This document shows positions 1-10,839 of a stretch of DNA of 64,000 nucleotides, piece by piece (the first letter of the stretch is position 1; each line of letters starts with the position of its first letter). The translations under genes and the position numbers were made by a program. The notes under the pieces were generated by a model. It saw nothing but the letters and a program-made list of their open reading frames with translations, ran no database searches and was not told the DNA's origin. The stretch is from Ascidia mentula (Eukaryota; Chordata; Ascidiacea; Phlebobranchia; Ascidiidae), in contig OX387204.1 of NCBI GenBank assembly GCA_947561715.1, forward strand, positions 14,637,001 to 14,701,000, written 5' to 3'.

Positions 1-960
1 AAAATGAGGTTCGGGAGACCGATCGCCCTTGCGCAGGCATCTTCATACATGCATGGGATCGTCGTGAACAAAGAAACGTAAGATGGCGAATGTGGTGAAC
101 CAATTAACTTTAAAGTCCATATGTGTAAAAAAAAATCACATTCTAACAACATAACACGATAATCACTTTGACAACTGTTTGGTTTATCCTGATCGTCTCA
201 AAATCCACTTTATTTTTTTCGTTGAATATTTACTACAAAATTTTATGAACGTTTTTATGCTATATATTTGACCTTCATGCATATGTGATTAAAACACCTC
301 AAGCATCGTTTATTTGCAGCAACATCAGTCGTTTTGATGTGGAAAGCGAACCGAAGTTCAAAAAACTCTCCAAAGGAGAAAAGTCAGATGTTCTCAAGTA
401 CATCGAAATTATCAAAAGTGGCGAAATTTCTTTTCCTCAGTTTGCCAAGTACGTTTTCTGATCAAAAACGTGGAGAGTTTTGTTCCACCAAATAATTTAG
501 ATGATGAATGCCCCAATGAAACCTTTCGCAGTAAAAAAATCGTTTCGCCCTGAACACCAAATCATGTTCATTTGCAAACTGCTTCAAGTCCAATTTAATG
601 CCACCATATTTTATTTGTATGTTGTGATAAACCTTATACACTCGCAGGTTTGTGGCAAACACTCCCGGAAACCTCAGGTACGTCGACATGCACTGGCGCC
701 CTCAAACATCCATCTGCAACCCTTGTGCGGTCAACTACGATTATATCATCAATTTCGAGGATCTAAATAAAGATTCGGATCGGATTTTAGAGTATTTGCA
801 GAGGGAGGATCCAGCGGAGAAGCAGATTCGAATGAAACCACGAAAGTCGTTGATCAACAACAACAGAACCACCGAATATTTAAACATGTTGGATGCTGAA
901 ACTAAAGAGCGTCTGAGGCGGTTTTACAAACAGGACTTTGCTGTATACAGCTACACATAA
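1..960 (+). CDS. Carbohydrate sulfotransferase (CHST8-14 group), 3' part, copy L
   Basis: This is the C-terminal part of a Golgi carbohydrate sulfotransferase (Sulfotransfer_2 family; the chondroitin/dermatan/GalNAc-4-O group), which moves sulfate from PAPS to a sugar hydroxyl. Exons read 1-77 (cut by the window edge), 320-448 and 648-960, with GT-AG borders and phases that join cleanly (AC|C, AA|G). Visible are KMRFGRPIALAQASSYMHG, the C-terminal signature HWRPQTSICNPC followed by YDY, and the closing FYKQDF, with TAA at 958-960. Both PAPS-binding motifs would lie upstream, outside the window. No stop or frameshift is seen in the visible exons. It is the same gene type as 19833-22376 and an inverted near-copy of 62831-63927, introns included. 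Family is certain; sugar specificity cannot be read. Confidence 0.85.
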
Positions 961-1213
961 TTTTGCATACAGTTTGTGTCCATGACAGACGCTTCATGTC
1001 GTATCAATGGCCTATTAATGTGACCCTGCAATATAATGCAGTACTCCGTTGTTCAACATAAATATAGTAGGAACATATTCCCTTTTTGCACAAAATACCT
1101 TGATAAATTGTGCATACTGGATAAGGCCAACGTAAAAGTGTTACATGATGCGTTGTCTAACTGCGGTGGTAGAGACCCCCTAGGTGTGATTCATCCGTTT
1201 CTTTACTTCCCAA
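1..1213 (+). repeat. Left arm of a window-spanning inverted duplication
   Basis: Exons, introns and about 250 bp of 3' flank of sulfotransferase copy L reappear in reverse complement at about 62590-63800. Matching intron text (for example TTTGACAACTGTTTGGTTTA near 168) and matching 3' flank (TTTGTGTCCATGACAGA near 972) show a segmental copy and not only conserved coding sequence. The left arm is cut by the window edge, so the full duplication is longer. Confidence 0.85.
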
Positions 1214-1487
1214 CCCAAATATTAAACTCATTGCTGTGTTAAGATAAATGCTAAAAAGTAGTTTTAAATTTAGGTAAATGTAATTAAAAACTAATTTTAC
1301 AGGTGATATATACATAATATATGATTAAATAAAGATGCATCTTACATATACACAAAAAATTGTAAGCTTCGGTTTGCAGCCTGATGTCGATGGTAGTAAT
1401 AGTGACAACCATATATTTTTGATCCTGAAAAGTATTTGACTGAGCAATATGTGGTACCATGAGATGTATTCCCCAAAGCAAATCTAA

Positions 1488-1572
1488 TTTTTTCCACACC
1501 GGAATTAGAACCCAGGATATCTTGGCCACGAATCCCAATCATGTTTTCTTCTAGGTATATGGGTCGGACACA
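1488..1572 (-). mobile_element. tRNA-related SINE fragment
   Basis: Read on the minus strand, the segment contains GGGATTCGTGGCC, then a Pol III B-box-like GGGTTCTAATTCC and an A-rich end. The same block occurs at 55550-55655 (minus) and 55787-55890 (plus). It is a 3' fragment of that family. The stretch 1214-1487 before it shows nothing recognisable. Confidence 0.6.
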
Positions 1573-1680
1573 AAATCATTTTGACACCATTTTCTATTTT
1601 TAGTTACTCCATAGCGCCATACAGTGGGATTGGTGAAATTGATGATATTATTTTCTTTACGCCTAGTGTAAAATATTAAG

Positions 1681-1938
1681 CAATGTGGAGCCAATAATAT
1701 GAAATTGTGACACGGGGCCTGACGGCACTATTGGTTAAGCTTGCTTGGCCGTAGTGTTTCCACCTTGTTTGCTCCGTAAGGTTGCACCTAGTTTGGTGCC
1801 CAACGGATGACGGTGACTGTATAGTCACCACAAAGTGGAAGTCTTTGCTTGGCCGTTTGGTCTGCAAAGTTCGTCTTATAGTCACACCAGCTGCACTGAT
1901 GAGACCTTTTAGGTCGAAACAGTGGCCATCTGTCTGCA
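1681..1938 (+). mobile_element. Hammerhead-ribozyme-bearing short retroelement, copy 1
   Basis: This 258-bp unit is flanked by the 13-bp direct repeat GTAAAATATTAAG (1668-1680 and 1939-1951), read as a target-site duplication. It starts CAATGTGGAGCC, carries GGGCCTGACGGCAC and two small hairpins (GTGACT-gtat-AGTCAC and CCAC-aaa-GTGG), and ends in a full hammerhead core. A close relative lies at 10369-10670, where the CAATGTGGAGCC end appears inverted at the other side. No protein is encoded. The class could be a hammerhead SINE or a solo Penelope-type LTR. Confidence 0.75.
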
Positions 1939-1939
1939 G
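1891..1939 (+). ncRNA. Type I hammerhead ribozyme, complete core
   Basis: Every element of the hammerhead consensus is present. Stem I is CTGCA (1891-1895) with TGCAG (1935-1939). The core is CTGATGA (1896-1902). Stem II is GACC/GGTC (1903-1906 with 1912-1915) around a 5-nt loop, followed by GAAA (1916-1919). Stem III is ACAG/CTGT around a 7-nt loop, and the predicted cleavage site lies after C1934 in GTC. Both ends leave through stem I, so it is type I. Self-cleavage would release a 5'-hydroxyl RNA beginning at 1935. Confidence 0.87.
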
Positions 1940-1951
1940 TAAAATATTAAG

Positions 1952-2389
1952 ATTATAGTTAAAACCATCTGTCCAGAAATCAGGCGCGTCATTTTTGTTA
2001 ACTTGATGGGAAGACTCGCAATGCAACGTACTGCACCTGTAAGCTATGCTGACTGCAAACTAGGTTTTGGTCTATTTTATTCGAAGAGTTGTTTGCACCT
2101 CGTGTAATTCTTAATTTTGTTTTAGTTTAAAAATAGTGGAAAATTTTTGGACTATTTCCAAGTGACAAAGTAATAGATATTGATGCCCAAACTACGAAAG
2201 TTCAGAGTTTACACTGCAGCTGGATATTTACTTAAAGTTGATGTTCCTATAACATTGTTACGAGATTTTGTCTGATCATAGGTAAATGAATAAGGTTTAG
2301 CTTAATTTGGTTCTAAAGCGGGGTACGATTTTACATTGGAAGAAATGACATGCCAACATCTTGATGTTCAAATCAACATGTGTCATAAA
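1952..2389. other. Intergenic, no feature recognised
   Basis: AT-rich sequence between the hammerhead element and the first exon of the glycosyltransferase pseudogene. The last 60 bp resemble the sequence just before the first exon of the intact copy at 7044, so the tandem duplication includes 5' flank. Confidence 0.5.
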
Positions 2390-5160
2390 ATGATAAGGTA
2401 AGCAAAATGATTCCTGGTTACTCAAAAAATCGATTTGCAGAAACATCATACTTATCCTCACGTATTATCGTGTCAAAGCAGATAAATTAGCTTACATAAA
2501 AGTAAACGCATATGTTTGAATAGAACAGACCGGACATTATCGAAACCGGGTGGTATTGTTTCAAAACGCTTTTACATGTCAATCAAATTATCGCCCGAAA
2601 GACCCAGTCGCCAGTGTCGTGTTAAATTCTACTTTGCACGTAATTGAGTCCTTGCTTGTGCATGGGTGAACGTGTGAATAAAATTACTCAGTTAGAACAG
2701 TGCAGCCCATCATTAGTCCAATACATTCGAAAGTAACACAATTACTACCAAATAAACATCCAATGTTGTTTCTGCATTTAGAAGAAACATCATCTCAATC
2801 CTCAGCACAATTTTGATTGTCATTTGCATTGCCAACATGACCCTGCTCATGATTGGTGGAAAAACGCGTTTTGGAAATATTCAAACAAATATAAATTCGC
2901 CAATGAAAGTTTTCGAAGCCATCATGCCTGCTGGACAGCAGCCAAAATCAATTACAGCTGCAAATTTGTGCGTCATCTTGTTAAAGCAATGCAATAAACG
3001 CTTTGCTCAAAACAAAACTCTTTGGCGAATCGAAGTACCTGATAGCGATTCCACTTTGTCCCTGGACGAATACAAGCGATGGCAAGCTGACGACTACATC
3101 AAAAGAAAAGCAAATCCTGGAGTAAAAAGATCGGTGCCTCCCACTATTAACGAGTTCAGGGTATTTGAGTTTTTTAATTTGCGTCACTGATTTTAATCGG
3201 CCCAACTCGTGGAAAGGAAAAAAAGCATCATTGCATTACAGAATACAGCTGACCTTAAACCCAAAACTGTCCTCAATAATTGGAAGGAAGATATTGATTT
3301 AAATGAAGTTGCTGCGGACATAGAGAGCGAAAGCAGAAACGTTTAAAACTTAAAGATGACGACATTTTACAGGTACAAAACTACATGCGTTGCCGTTGAA
3401 TGTAAGACCAAAAAAACACAGTATTGAAGACCGTATTTTCGGTGTTACATTAATTTTTCTTCGTAACACACCCATAATAGAGACAGTCACTATCTTACAA
3501 AAGTAGTCCACAAATGAATAATGATGCTAACTAACACTTTAACGTATGATCTGTAGTCCTTATTCTTATTTCCGATCTCAGATTCCAGAAGTAAAACAGG
3601 AGGTATTCTACTCCACCTACAAAATACCCAACATCGTCCACTTCGTTTGGTTCGGATGTCATCGGATGCGAGTGGTTCACTATATTGCGTAAGGATTTGA
3701 CTAATGTACTAATTCCTTCGCTTAACTCCTTACCCTTATAAAATGCTGGGAGCACTCAGGTACCAGAATCCTCGTATAATCCTTATTCACGGAGATTGTC
3801 TTCCCAGTGGAGAGTATTGGGAACATTTAAAGAAACAAGCAGGCGACAAGATACGTTTCATCAAAAGAACTCCTCCTAAACAAGTTTGGGGAATTCCCGT
3901 AAAGGTTGTTCAGTAATGGCAAAAAAACATGTATTCGAAAGAAAATGAAGACATATTTAAAGGCAAAATACTTATCACGTGGCACAAGTTGATCTGTATG
4001 GATGTGACGTCATTACCTGCGATTTGTCTGAAATATCACGTGTTGGGTCTAGTTTGTGTTGTACTTGGTTCTGACCTGCCGTACGTTACTTTCTTGCTCG
4101 CTGCTGGGCACAGCCTGTACAATCAGTGACAGTTTTTCACTGATGATGCAGTTATACCTTTTAAAATATTAGCATTTGCATTACCACAATGCCAACTGGC
4201 ATGTTATTAGCTTTAACATTCACTTTCAAAGACATATTTCTTCTAAGAAATTAGCAAGATATTGTGCTGTTTAGGTTGTTGAACATCTTTCGGATGTAGC
4301 AAGACTGCAGATCCTGATGGAAGTTGGTGGTATTTATTAGGACACTGACAGCATTGTTTTGCGCAGTTGTGACACGTTTAGAAAACACTCAATGTTGATG
4401 CCCGAAGAGAACAATCACGGGTTAGGTAAGAATATGCTCAAATTAAAAGATTTATATGAGATAGTTGGTGATATGGACTTCAAGAAGTTTTACAATTTGC
4501 ATGGTTTGGGTTCTTTAAATCGTCGATGAAAAAGAAATTTTTACCTTGGCAACTTTAGGTCTCAATACTTTTGGATTGTCATTTTTTGCAGCGAATTCAG
4601 TCATCTTCGCCAACCGGGACGCTTGGTTTTTACATAGGTGGTATCATGAGTACAAATACTTTAAGACAAGGAGTAAGTCTAGTACTTGGTTCTACTGCAA
4701 AATAATATGTGGGCAAAAATTTGAGTTAACTTGAACTCGTACGTTGCATTTAGATGGTCTTACAATTCCATTATCGTGCCCTGGGCCTTGTGGAAGAATT
4801 TTCCTGAGACAATTTACGTTGTTAAAGGACCGATAGGTCGTCCAAATTCGAAGGAGTTAGATTTCATATACTGGGACTTGTACGACTGGCACGGTCACTA
4901 CATTGTACACGTTTATAGCAGGTTTCGAAAAAAACGTTTTTTGTTTGTTTCTTCATAAAACATCCTATTTGAAATTCTGATATACATATAGGTTTTTAAA
5001 CATAATGGACCACACGGAGGAGCACACGTTAAAAGAACTGGCTATATTGAACACCACATACGGCCAGATGGCACGACATGTGCTATGGGAAGATGAAAAG
5101 GCACGCGATATAAAGGACTGGATTGTGAGCTGCAACCAAACTCATGGTCTAGTTAATTAA
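2390..5160 (+). pseudogene. DXD glycosyltransferase, inactivated tandem copy A
   Basis: This is a full-length relative of the gene at 7044-9732 with all nine exons still placeable: 2390-2397, 2782-3160, 3242-3372, 3582-3688, 3742-3904, 4275-4425, 4592-4672, 4754-4921 and 4992-5160. It is broken several times. Exon 3 is 131 nt against 129 in copy B and runs into TAA. The splice acceptor before 3742 reads AA where copy B has AG. A TAG at 4338-4340 replaces the Leu codon directly before the catalytic Asp-Thr-Asp. Exon 7 has lost 1 nt (81 against 82). The N-terminal membrane anchor and the C-terminal block remain readable, so decay is recent. Truncated transcripts cannot be excluded, but no working enzyme is expected. 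Confidence 0.88.
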
Positions 5161-5422
5161 ACTTGCTACAAGTTTTAAATGTGGTTGATGCAATTTTAGA
5201 TTTATTTTGAATATGACAAGATTTTAAAACGAATTAAAACGACCTTTGTGAAGAACCACATGGCGTCCTGAGCGTTGATGTACAACAATACAAGCTATTT
5301 GAAGTACTATCTTCTTGTGTTTGCAATATTTTGTTGTATAAATTTTGTCATAGAAAATCTGGTATGTTCCATTTGCTTACCTGTCTCCAATTGTTTAGTT
5401 TATTTTTTAGTTAAGCGACATC

Positions 5423-5528
5423 AGTGGACAATAATTCGAATAAAATTTTCCCTGTCTAGTGGACAATAATGCAAATAAAATTTTCCCTGTCTAGTGGACA
5501 ATAATGCAAATAAAATTTTTCCTGTCTA
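5423..5528 (+). repeat. 35-bp tandem repeat, three copies
   Basis: Three head-to-tail copies begin at 5423, 5458 and 5493. The unit starts AGTGGACAATAATGCAAATA and ends TTTTCCCTGTCT. Each copy contains an AATAAA-type hexamer. The first copy differs at two bases and the last has one extra T. Confidence 0.9.
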
Positions 5529-7043
5529 ATTAAAAAAAACCTACTTGATGGCTAGTGATGCTTTTCATACAATCCCGGGTAACCGTACCCATTTACAGTA
5601 TCCGGATACGTCACGGAAATGTACATTAATTCAACTGACAGCTGTGTAGTGTTTACCACATATACTGCTTTGGAACCCTCCTGCACAATACTTGTTTTTT
5701 CGTTGTTTATTACTCTACCTTCATTCCAATTTTGTCAGTGGTGTGTTACACTGCACCGGGTTAACATGGCGATCAAATGATTTAGTAGATGATTATCTAA
5801 ACCCTGCCGCGCCGGATAAGATACAACTGGGCTATATTAAAAGTGAATCGATTTTGTCACTGAACGAAATGTGATGGCAAACTGAAAGATAATAAGCAAT
5901 TGCCATTACAAAGTGCATTACTTTCACAAAAAGTTTGTCCCAAATAATAGTTTATGACACTCAGTGGTTGCATCAAACTCCGAAACTAAAAAACTAATTT
6001 CAGGTTACGTAATATTTAGGCCAGATATGCATCGTATTGACAAAACAAACTCTTTAAATTCATCTTTTCCGTCATAGAAATAGAAACAAGCAAAATTTAT
6101 GAATGTTTGCTTTACAGCGCCATGGAGTAGCTGAAAGTTAAATAAAAGGCGAAAATGCGCAGTATCAAAAGGTTAAATGTTGAACTCTAGGTAAGGTCAA
6201 ATCTTTTATTGTTTCAGAAGATTTTAGCATTGATTGGAAACTCATTTCTTATCTACGGTGGACGATGTGTTACGTCACACGTATATGCCACATTTAACTC
6301 TTGTAAAAATATTATTCAGGCAATTCTGCCCTTTTGGTGATCTGGCGATCATATTATGACTCAAGAAAAAAAACACCCATGGTAATTGATTTTGACCGGT
6401 TAAAACATAAGGCGAAATGTATATTTCCATGCATTCTGCATCTTATACTTCTTAATTAGCTTTACCTTTGTTCATAGATTTTTTTTAAAATGCACTGGGC
6501 TATTCAGGAATCCTATAGGGTTTTGGTTAGGATTGACTTCTCTGTATACGGATCGGGCGTTGTCAATGTCCGACTTTAGTTTCTTTCAAAAACACTTCTT
6601 TCTCGAAAAGAATAGTTTTTTTAATATAAACGCTGTATGGCGCTAGGGAGCAATCAAGAATTTGATTGCGAAAAAAGCAATTGCAAATCTCATAGCGCGC
6701 AGAATCAACCAGATAACCGCCATTGTTTGCTGTCAGCAGTTTACGATACATTAGACAGTAGCAGTACCAAAAATCAGAGGTAAATTCACGTAGAAAATTA
6801 GAACAGTTTTCATTGTTCGTATTTCATAATATAAGTGTTTTGCGCCAGATCATATAGTGCGCACAGAGGTAGAAACCGCCCAAGTTGATAGTTTTGTGTA
6901 CGATGAACATATATTGTTTGAAGTGTTTGCCACGTGCGGCTAAGAGTTGTGCACTTATCTCTTGATGAAGATCAGTTTCTCTTGAACTGAACGTTAATAT
7001 CTTACCCAACAACTTGACGTTCAAATTAAAAAACTGTTGCAAT
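5529..7043. other. Intergenic between tandem glycosyltransferases
   Basis: No coding exon, RNA gene or clear repeat could be supported here. Short open frames have no family resemblance. The last 60 bp match the flank of the pseudogene's first exon. Confidence 0.5.
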
Positions 7044-9732
7044 ATGATAAGGTAAGCAAAATTGTACATGGTACCAATTTAGATAAAAGATTTATTTTAT
7101 TTCGTTGCAACAAAGCAGATCAATTGACACTAATAAGAACAAAACGATTTTGTTTCAAAGTAGAATAGACCGGATGCTATTGCTCTCTTGCAGTATTGTT
7201 ACATTATACATTCAAATGTCAATCAATAGTGTCGCGCATTCATCTTCAATACATGTGTTTAGTGCTGAAATGAAACAGCACGCTTTAAACTCCCAGTCGT
7301 TAAATGATAAAATAATCGCAAAACTTTTTCGTTTGTATAGGCCGCGCTACACTTTAAGTATGTATACTACAATAAGTATATAATATTAAATTGTTTTCGT
7401 ATTTTTAGACGAAATTTTTTCGCAATCCTCGGCGTTTTCCTGATCACAACATTTGTTGTCAACATGACTGTGTACATTTCTCATCCAAAGACACATTTCC
7501 ATAAAATTAAACCAACAGCATCTCAATCGTTCTTAACAACGTTTCGCGCTTTCGGGGAAGAGGCGCCGACGAAAACAGTAACTGCGTCACAGTTGGAAGC
7601 CATCATGATGTTGGAATGTAATAAAACTGTTGCAAATAAAACTATGTGGCGAATTGAAGTTCCTGGTAACAAAGTGATGTCGTTGGAGGAATACAAGCAA
7701 TGGCAAGCTGTTGACTTCATCAGAAGAAAAGCAAATCCAGTAGCAAAGCGCATGGCGCATCCCACAATTAGCCCGTTCAAGGCAAGGTTAATGCTTTTTG
7801 TTATTTTTGCATGAATCAACCACAAAAATGATTTGTTTTACTGCAGAAATCCTATGCAGATCCCAAATTTACTTTACATGATTGGAGAGAGGATATCGAT
7901 TTAAACGAAATTACTGCGAATTTAGAAAAGGAGCGACATGACCGATTAAATCTTAACGACGACGACATTTTGCAGGTTGAGTTATAATAGCATCAGTACC
8001 CATTTACAGTTTGTTTAGTTGCACATTTTATATTATTGTAATGTTTTCCAAATTTAAGTAAAGATGATTTGCCTACCTTGTATATACATTGACCACAACC
8101 AATATAATCAGAAGCTTCTGAAAGTATACTTAATCGTAATGGAAAATAGCATCAAAACAAACAAAAGAAACCAATACGTTCATTCATATGGAAAACCGTA
8201 TGATATTTACTTTTTGTATTGTAAGCTTAACAATGCGTGCAAATATGTCAGTGGTAAACCTAACAACGCCAGCCCAATGAAGCGCGATGTCGTAAAAATA
8301 TCAAGAAAAGCTTTTTTTCCGATATCAGATTCCCGAAGTAAAAGAGGAGGTGTTCTACTCCACCTACAAAATACCCAATATCATCCACTTCGTTTGGTTC
8401 GGATGCCGACAGATGGGAGTGGTTCATTATATGACGTAGGCTCTTGTAATTGTCCCAAGAGATTCGGAACACATACTGACGACTTAACTTTATCAGGATG
8501 CTGGGAACACTCAAGTACCAGAATCCTCGTCTAATCCTTATTCACGGCGATTGCCCTCCAATGGGAGAGTACTGGGATCATCTGAAGAAACGAGCAGGAG
8601 ACAAGATCCGATTGATCAAAAGGACTCCGCCAAAAGAAGTTTGGGGAATTCCCATAGAGGTTGTATACAAGCTGCGAATTTGGCCAAACAAATGCACGTG
8701 TTGTTGCGAAAAAGCAATTGACACATTTGTCGTCCAGGTTATAGAGCATCGTTCGGATGTAGCAAGACTGCAGATTCTACTGGAAGTTGGTGGTATATAC
8801 TTGGACACAGACAGCTTTGTTTTGCGCAATTTTGACGCGTTGAGAAACCACACGATGTTACTACCCGAGGAATGTGGTTACGCTTTAGGTAAGAAAAAAT
8901 ATCAACTCAATGCAAACTTTCACTAGCATTGCAGCCAAGCTGGATCAGCTACCTTTATATAGAAATGGCCTGTGTAGTAGGTTGATCCTGCCTTGTCATG
9001 TGTTAGCACTAAGCACTTCTTTGTTTTCTGTGTTAGTTACTAACATTTCGCTATCGTTGACTATGGTTAAGGCAATGCAACCTACAGTTTCCCTGAATTG
9101 TTTCTTGTCTTTTACTAGGTTGAGATTAACAACAGTTAAAATAGTTTTCTGTTTGTTTTACAGCGAATTCCGTCATCTTCGCCAACCGGGACGCCTGGTT
9201 TTTACGGAGGTGGTATCATGAGTACAAATACTTCAAAGACAAGGAGTAAGTCTAGTGCTTGGTTCAATGCACTCTAATATCGGTGCTCAATGTTCTAATC
9301 AACTTAAACCACATATGTTTAATTTAGGTGGGGTACCAATTCCGTCGTCGTGCCTTGGGCCTTGTGGAAAATATTTCCCGACAAAATTTTCGTCAGTCAA
9401 GGACCGATTGGTCGACCCAGTTGGCCGGAACTGGGACATATATATTGGGAATTGTACGACTGGCATAATCACTACATCATGCACGTATTCAGCAGGTTTT
9501 TACAACAAATACATTTTCTAGTTTTCCGGTGACTTCCAGAAAGTCATGTCTTTATATCCACAGGTTTACAAATTACATGGTTCACACACAAGAACACACG
9601 CTGAAAGAACTCGCGATCTTGAACACAACATTTGGTGAAATGTCGCGCCATATTCTGTGGGAAGATGAGAAGGCTCGTGATATAACGGACTGGATTGTAA
9701 GCTGCAATCAAACACAAGGCTTGATTGACTGA
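7044..9732 (+). CDS. DXD-motif glycosyltransferase (Gly_transf_sug / GT32-like), intact copy B
   Basis: This is a type II Golgi-type sugar transferase of the DXD family (Gly_transf_sug, related to alpha-1,4-glycosyltransferases). Nine exons: 7044-7051, 7409-7781, 7847-7975, 8329-8435, 8497-8659, 8738-8888, 9164-9245, 9328-9495, 9564-9732, totalling 1350 nt (449 aa). The first exon is only ATGATAAG. It joins a hydrophobic anchor (NFFAILGVFLITTFVVNM, residues 5-22). Then come NIIHFVWFGC, the block PRLILIHGDCPP, the nucleotide-sugar/metal motif GGIYLDTDS (Asp283, Asp285) and a C-terminal block ending HILWEDEKARD. Intron 2 uses a GC donor (GCAAGG at 7782); the nearby GT site would break the frame. 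Intron 5 (78 bp) is in frame and stop-free. ATTAAA lies at 9765. Donor and acceptor sugars are unknown. Confidence 0.87.
8924..8955 (-). mobile_element. SINE-body fragment in intron 6
   Basis: GCATTGCAGCCAAGCTGGAT followed by CAGC matches, in the same orientation, the body of the SINE copy at 61630-61665. It sits inside an intron of the glycosyltransferase and is too short to classify further. Confidence 0.55.
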
Positions 9733-10368
9733 ACGAAGCAAAATACGCAATGAAATGTTGTTTTATTAAACTGTAACTCTCTGATGCGCGTTATGAGGTC
9801 TCCTACAATATCGTTATTTTGTTGAATTTCTGTCCTTTTCGTCATATCTTTATAAACATTTTTTTGAAACGAGGATATATGTCGCGTTCAGCAAAACACA
9901 TACCAGAGTTTTCGTGAAAAGTATTTTTAGCGAAAACGAATTGTTTTTATTGATTGAAGATCGACTTTTTGTTGGTGGTAGAAATCGAGTGTGATTTTAC
10001 TAAAGCGCAAAATTGATTTCTAACTTCGTTCCTATCTAAAAGAATCATTTTTGCAACGTTACTCATGCAGTTGTGAACTTTTATCTAACTTACTGGTTGT
10101 ATAAAAAATAACGCCATGACGTAAGTTATAAGTATTTTAAATTTTCCACTTAACGTAACATTCAAAAAATTATGATTACCTTTTCGTTTAGTGGGTTTTA
10201 GTTTTTTCTCATCGTAATTTCTCGATGTAAATTAATTTGCACATTTAGTAAAAAACAGTAAAACACAAATAACAGCTTGGATTGAAGGGGCATTCGTCCA
10301 CCTACAGCTTATCAACATCATTTTCAAAGTTTTTTTTCAAATTTCTTCAACAACAACATTTTTAGAAA
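9733..10368. other. Intergenic, no feature recognised
   Basis: Apart from the polyadenylation-like ATTAAA at 9765 I see no gene, RNA or repeat in this AT-rich stretch. It ends at a 9-bp sequence (TTTTAGAAA, 10360-10368) repeated after the next element. Confidence 0.5.
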
Positions 10369-10670
10369 CTGTGTATAAGCTGCAGACAGATGGCCACTGT
10401 TTCGGGCCTGACGGCACAATTGGTCGAGCTTTGCTTGGCCATAGTGTTTCCACCTTGTTTTCTCCGTAAGGTTGCACCTAGTTTGGTGCCCAACGGATGA
10501 CGGTGATTGTATAGTCACCACAAAGTGGAAGTCTTTGCTTGGCCGTTTGGTCAGCAAAGTCGTCTTATAGTCACACCAGCTGCACTGATGAGACCTGAAA
10601 GGTCGAAACAGTGGCCATCTGTCTGCAGCTTATCCACCATTCATATTATTGGCTCCACATTGCTTATCCA
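10369..10670 (+). mobile_element. Hammerhead-ribozyme-bearing short element, copy 2
   Basis: The core from GGGCCTGACGGCAC to the ribozyme is nearly identical to 1710-1938. Here the element also has an inverted repeat at its edges: AAGCTGCAGACAGATGGCCA at about 10377-10396, continuing CTGTTTCG, is the reverse complement of the ribozyme 3' half at about 10605-10632. The right side ends CATATTATTGGCTCCACATTG, the inverse of the left end of copy 1. A 9-bp TTTTAGAAA flanks both sides (10360-10368 and 10671-10679) and may be a target duplication. It encodes no protein. Confidence 0.7.
10580..10628 (+). ncRNA. Type I hammerhead ribozyme, complete core
   Basis: The fold is the same as at 1891-1939. 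Stem I is CTGCA (10580-10584) with TGCAG (10624-10628), the core is CTGATGA (10585-10591), stem II is GACC/GGTC with loop TGAAA, then GAAA (10605-10608), and stem III is ACAG/CTGT. Predicted cleavage is after C10623. The stem II loop differs from copy 1 (TTTTA) while both stem II arms are unchanged. Confidence 0.87.
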
Positions 10671-10839
10671 TTTTAGAAAAAATTTTGAAGTCTGATGTCG
10701 TGCCAGCAATTTTAGCTATACCTACATTACGACATAAAATATTGGATTTACTGCCAAAGCATTTCCAAACCAAACTAATTCCAATAGGTTTAATGTGTCG
10801 TTGTGTCGTGGTTTCAAAATTGCTTTATGTAACAAGTTC

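Noticed and set aside
1676..2026. 116-codon minus-strand frame, related to 10324-10557
   Set aside because: The shared peptide is the reverse strand of the repeated hammerhead element; RNA structure on the plus strand explains the conservation.
8660..8737. Treating 8498-8926 as one exon
   Set aside because: Strong donor and acceptor match the intron position in copy A, and removal restores the family spacing; kept only as a possible retained intron.
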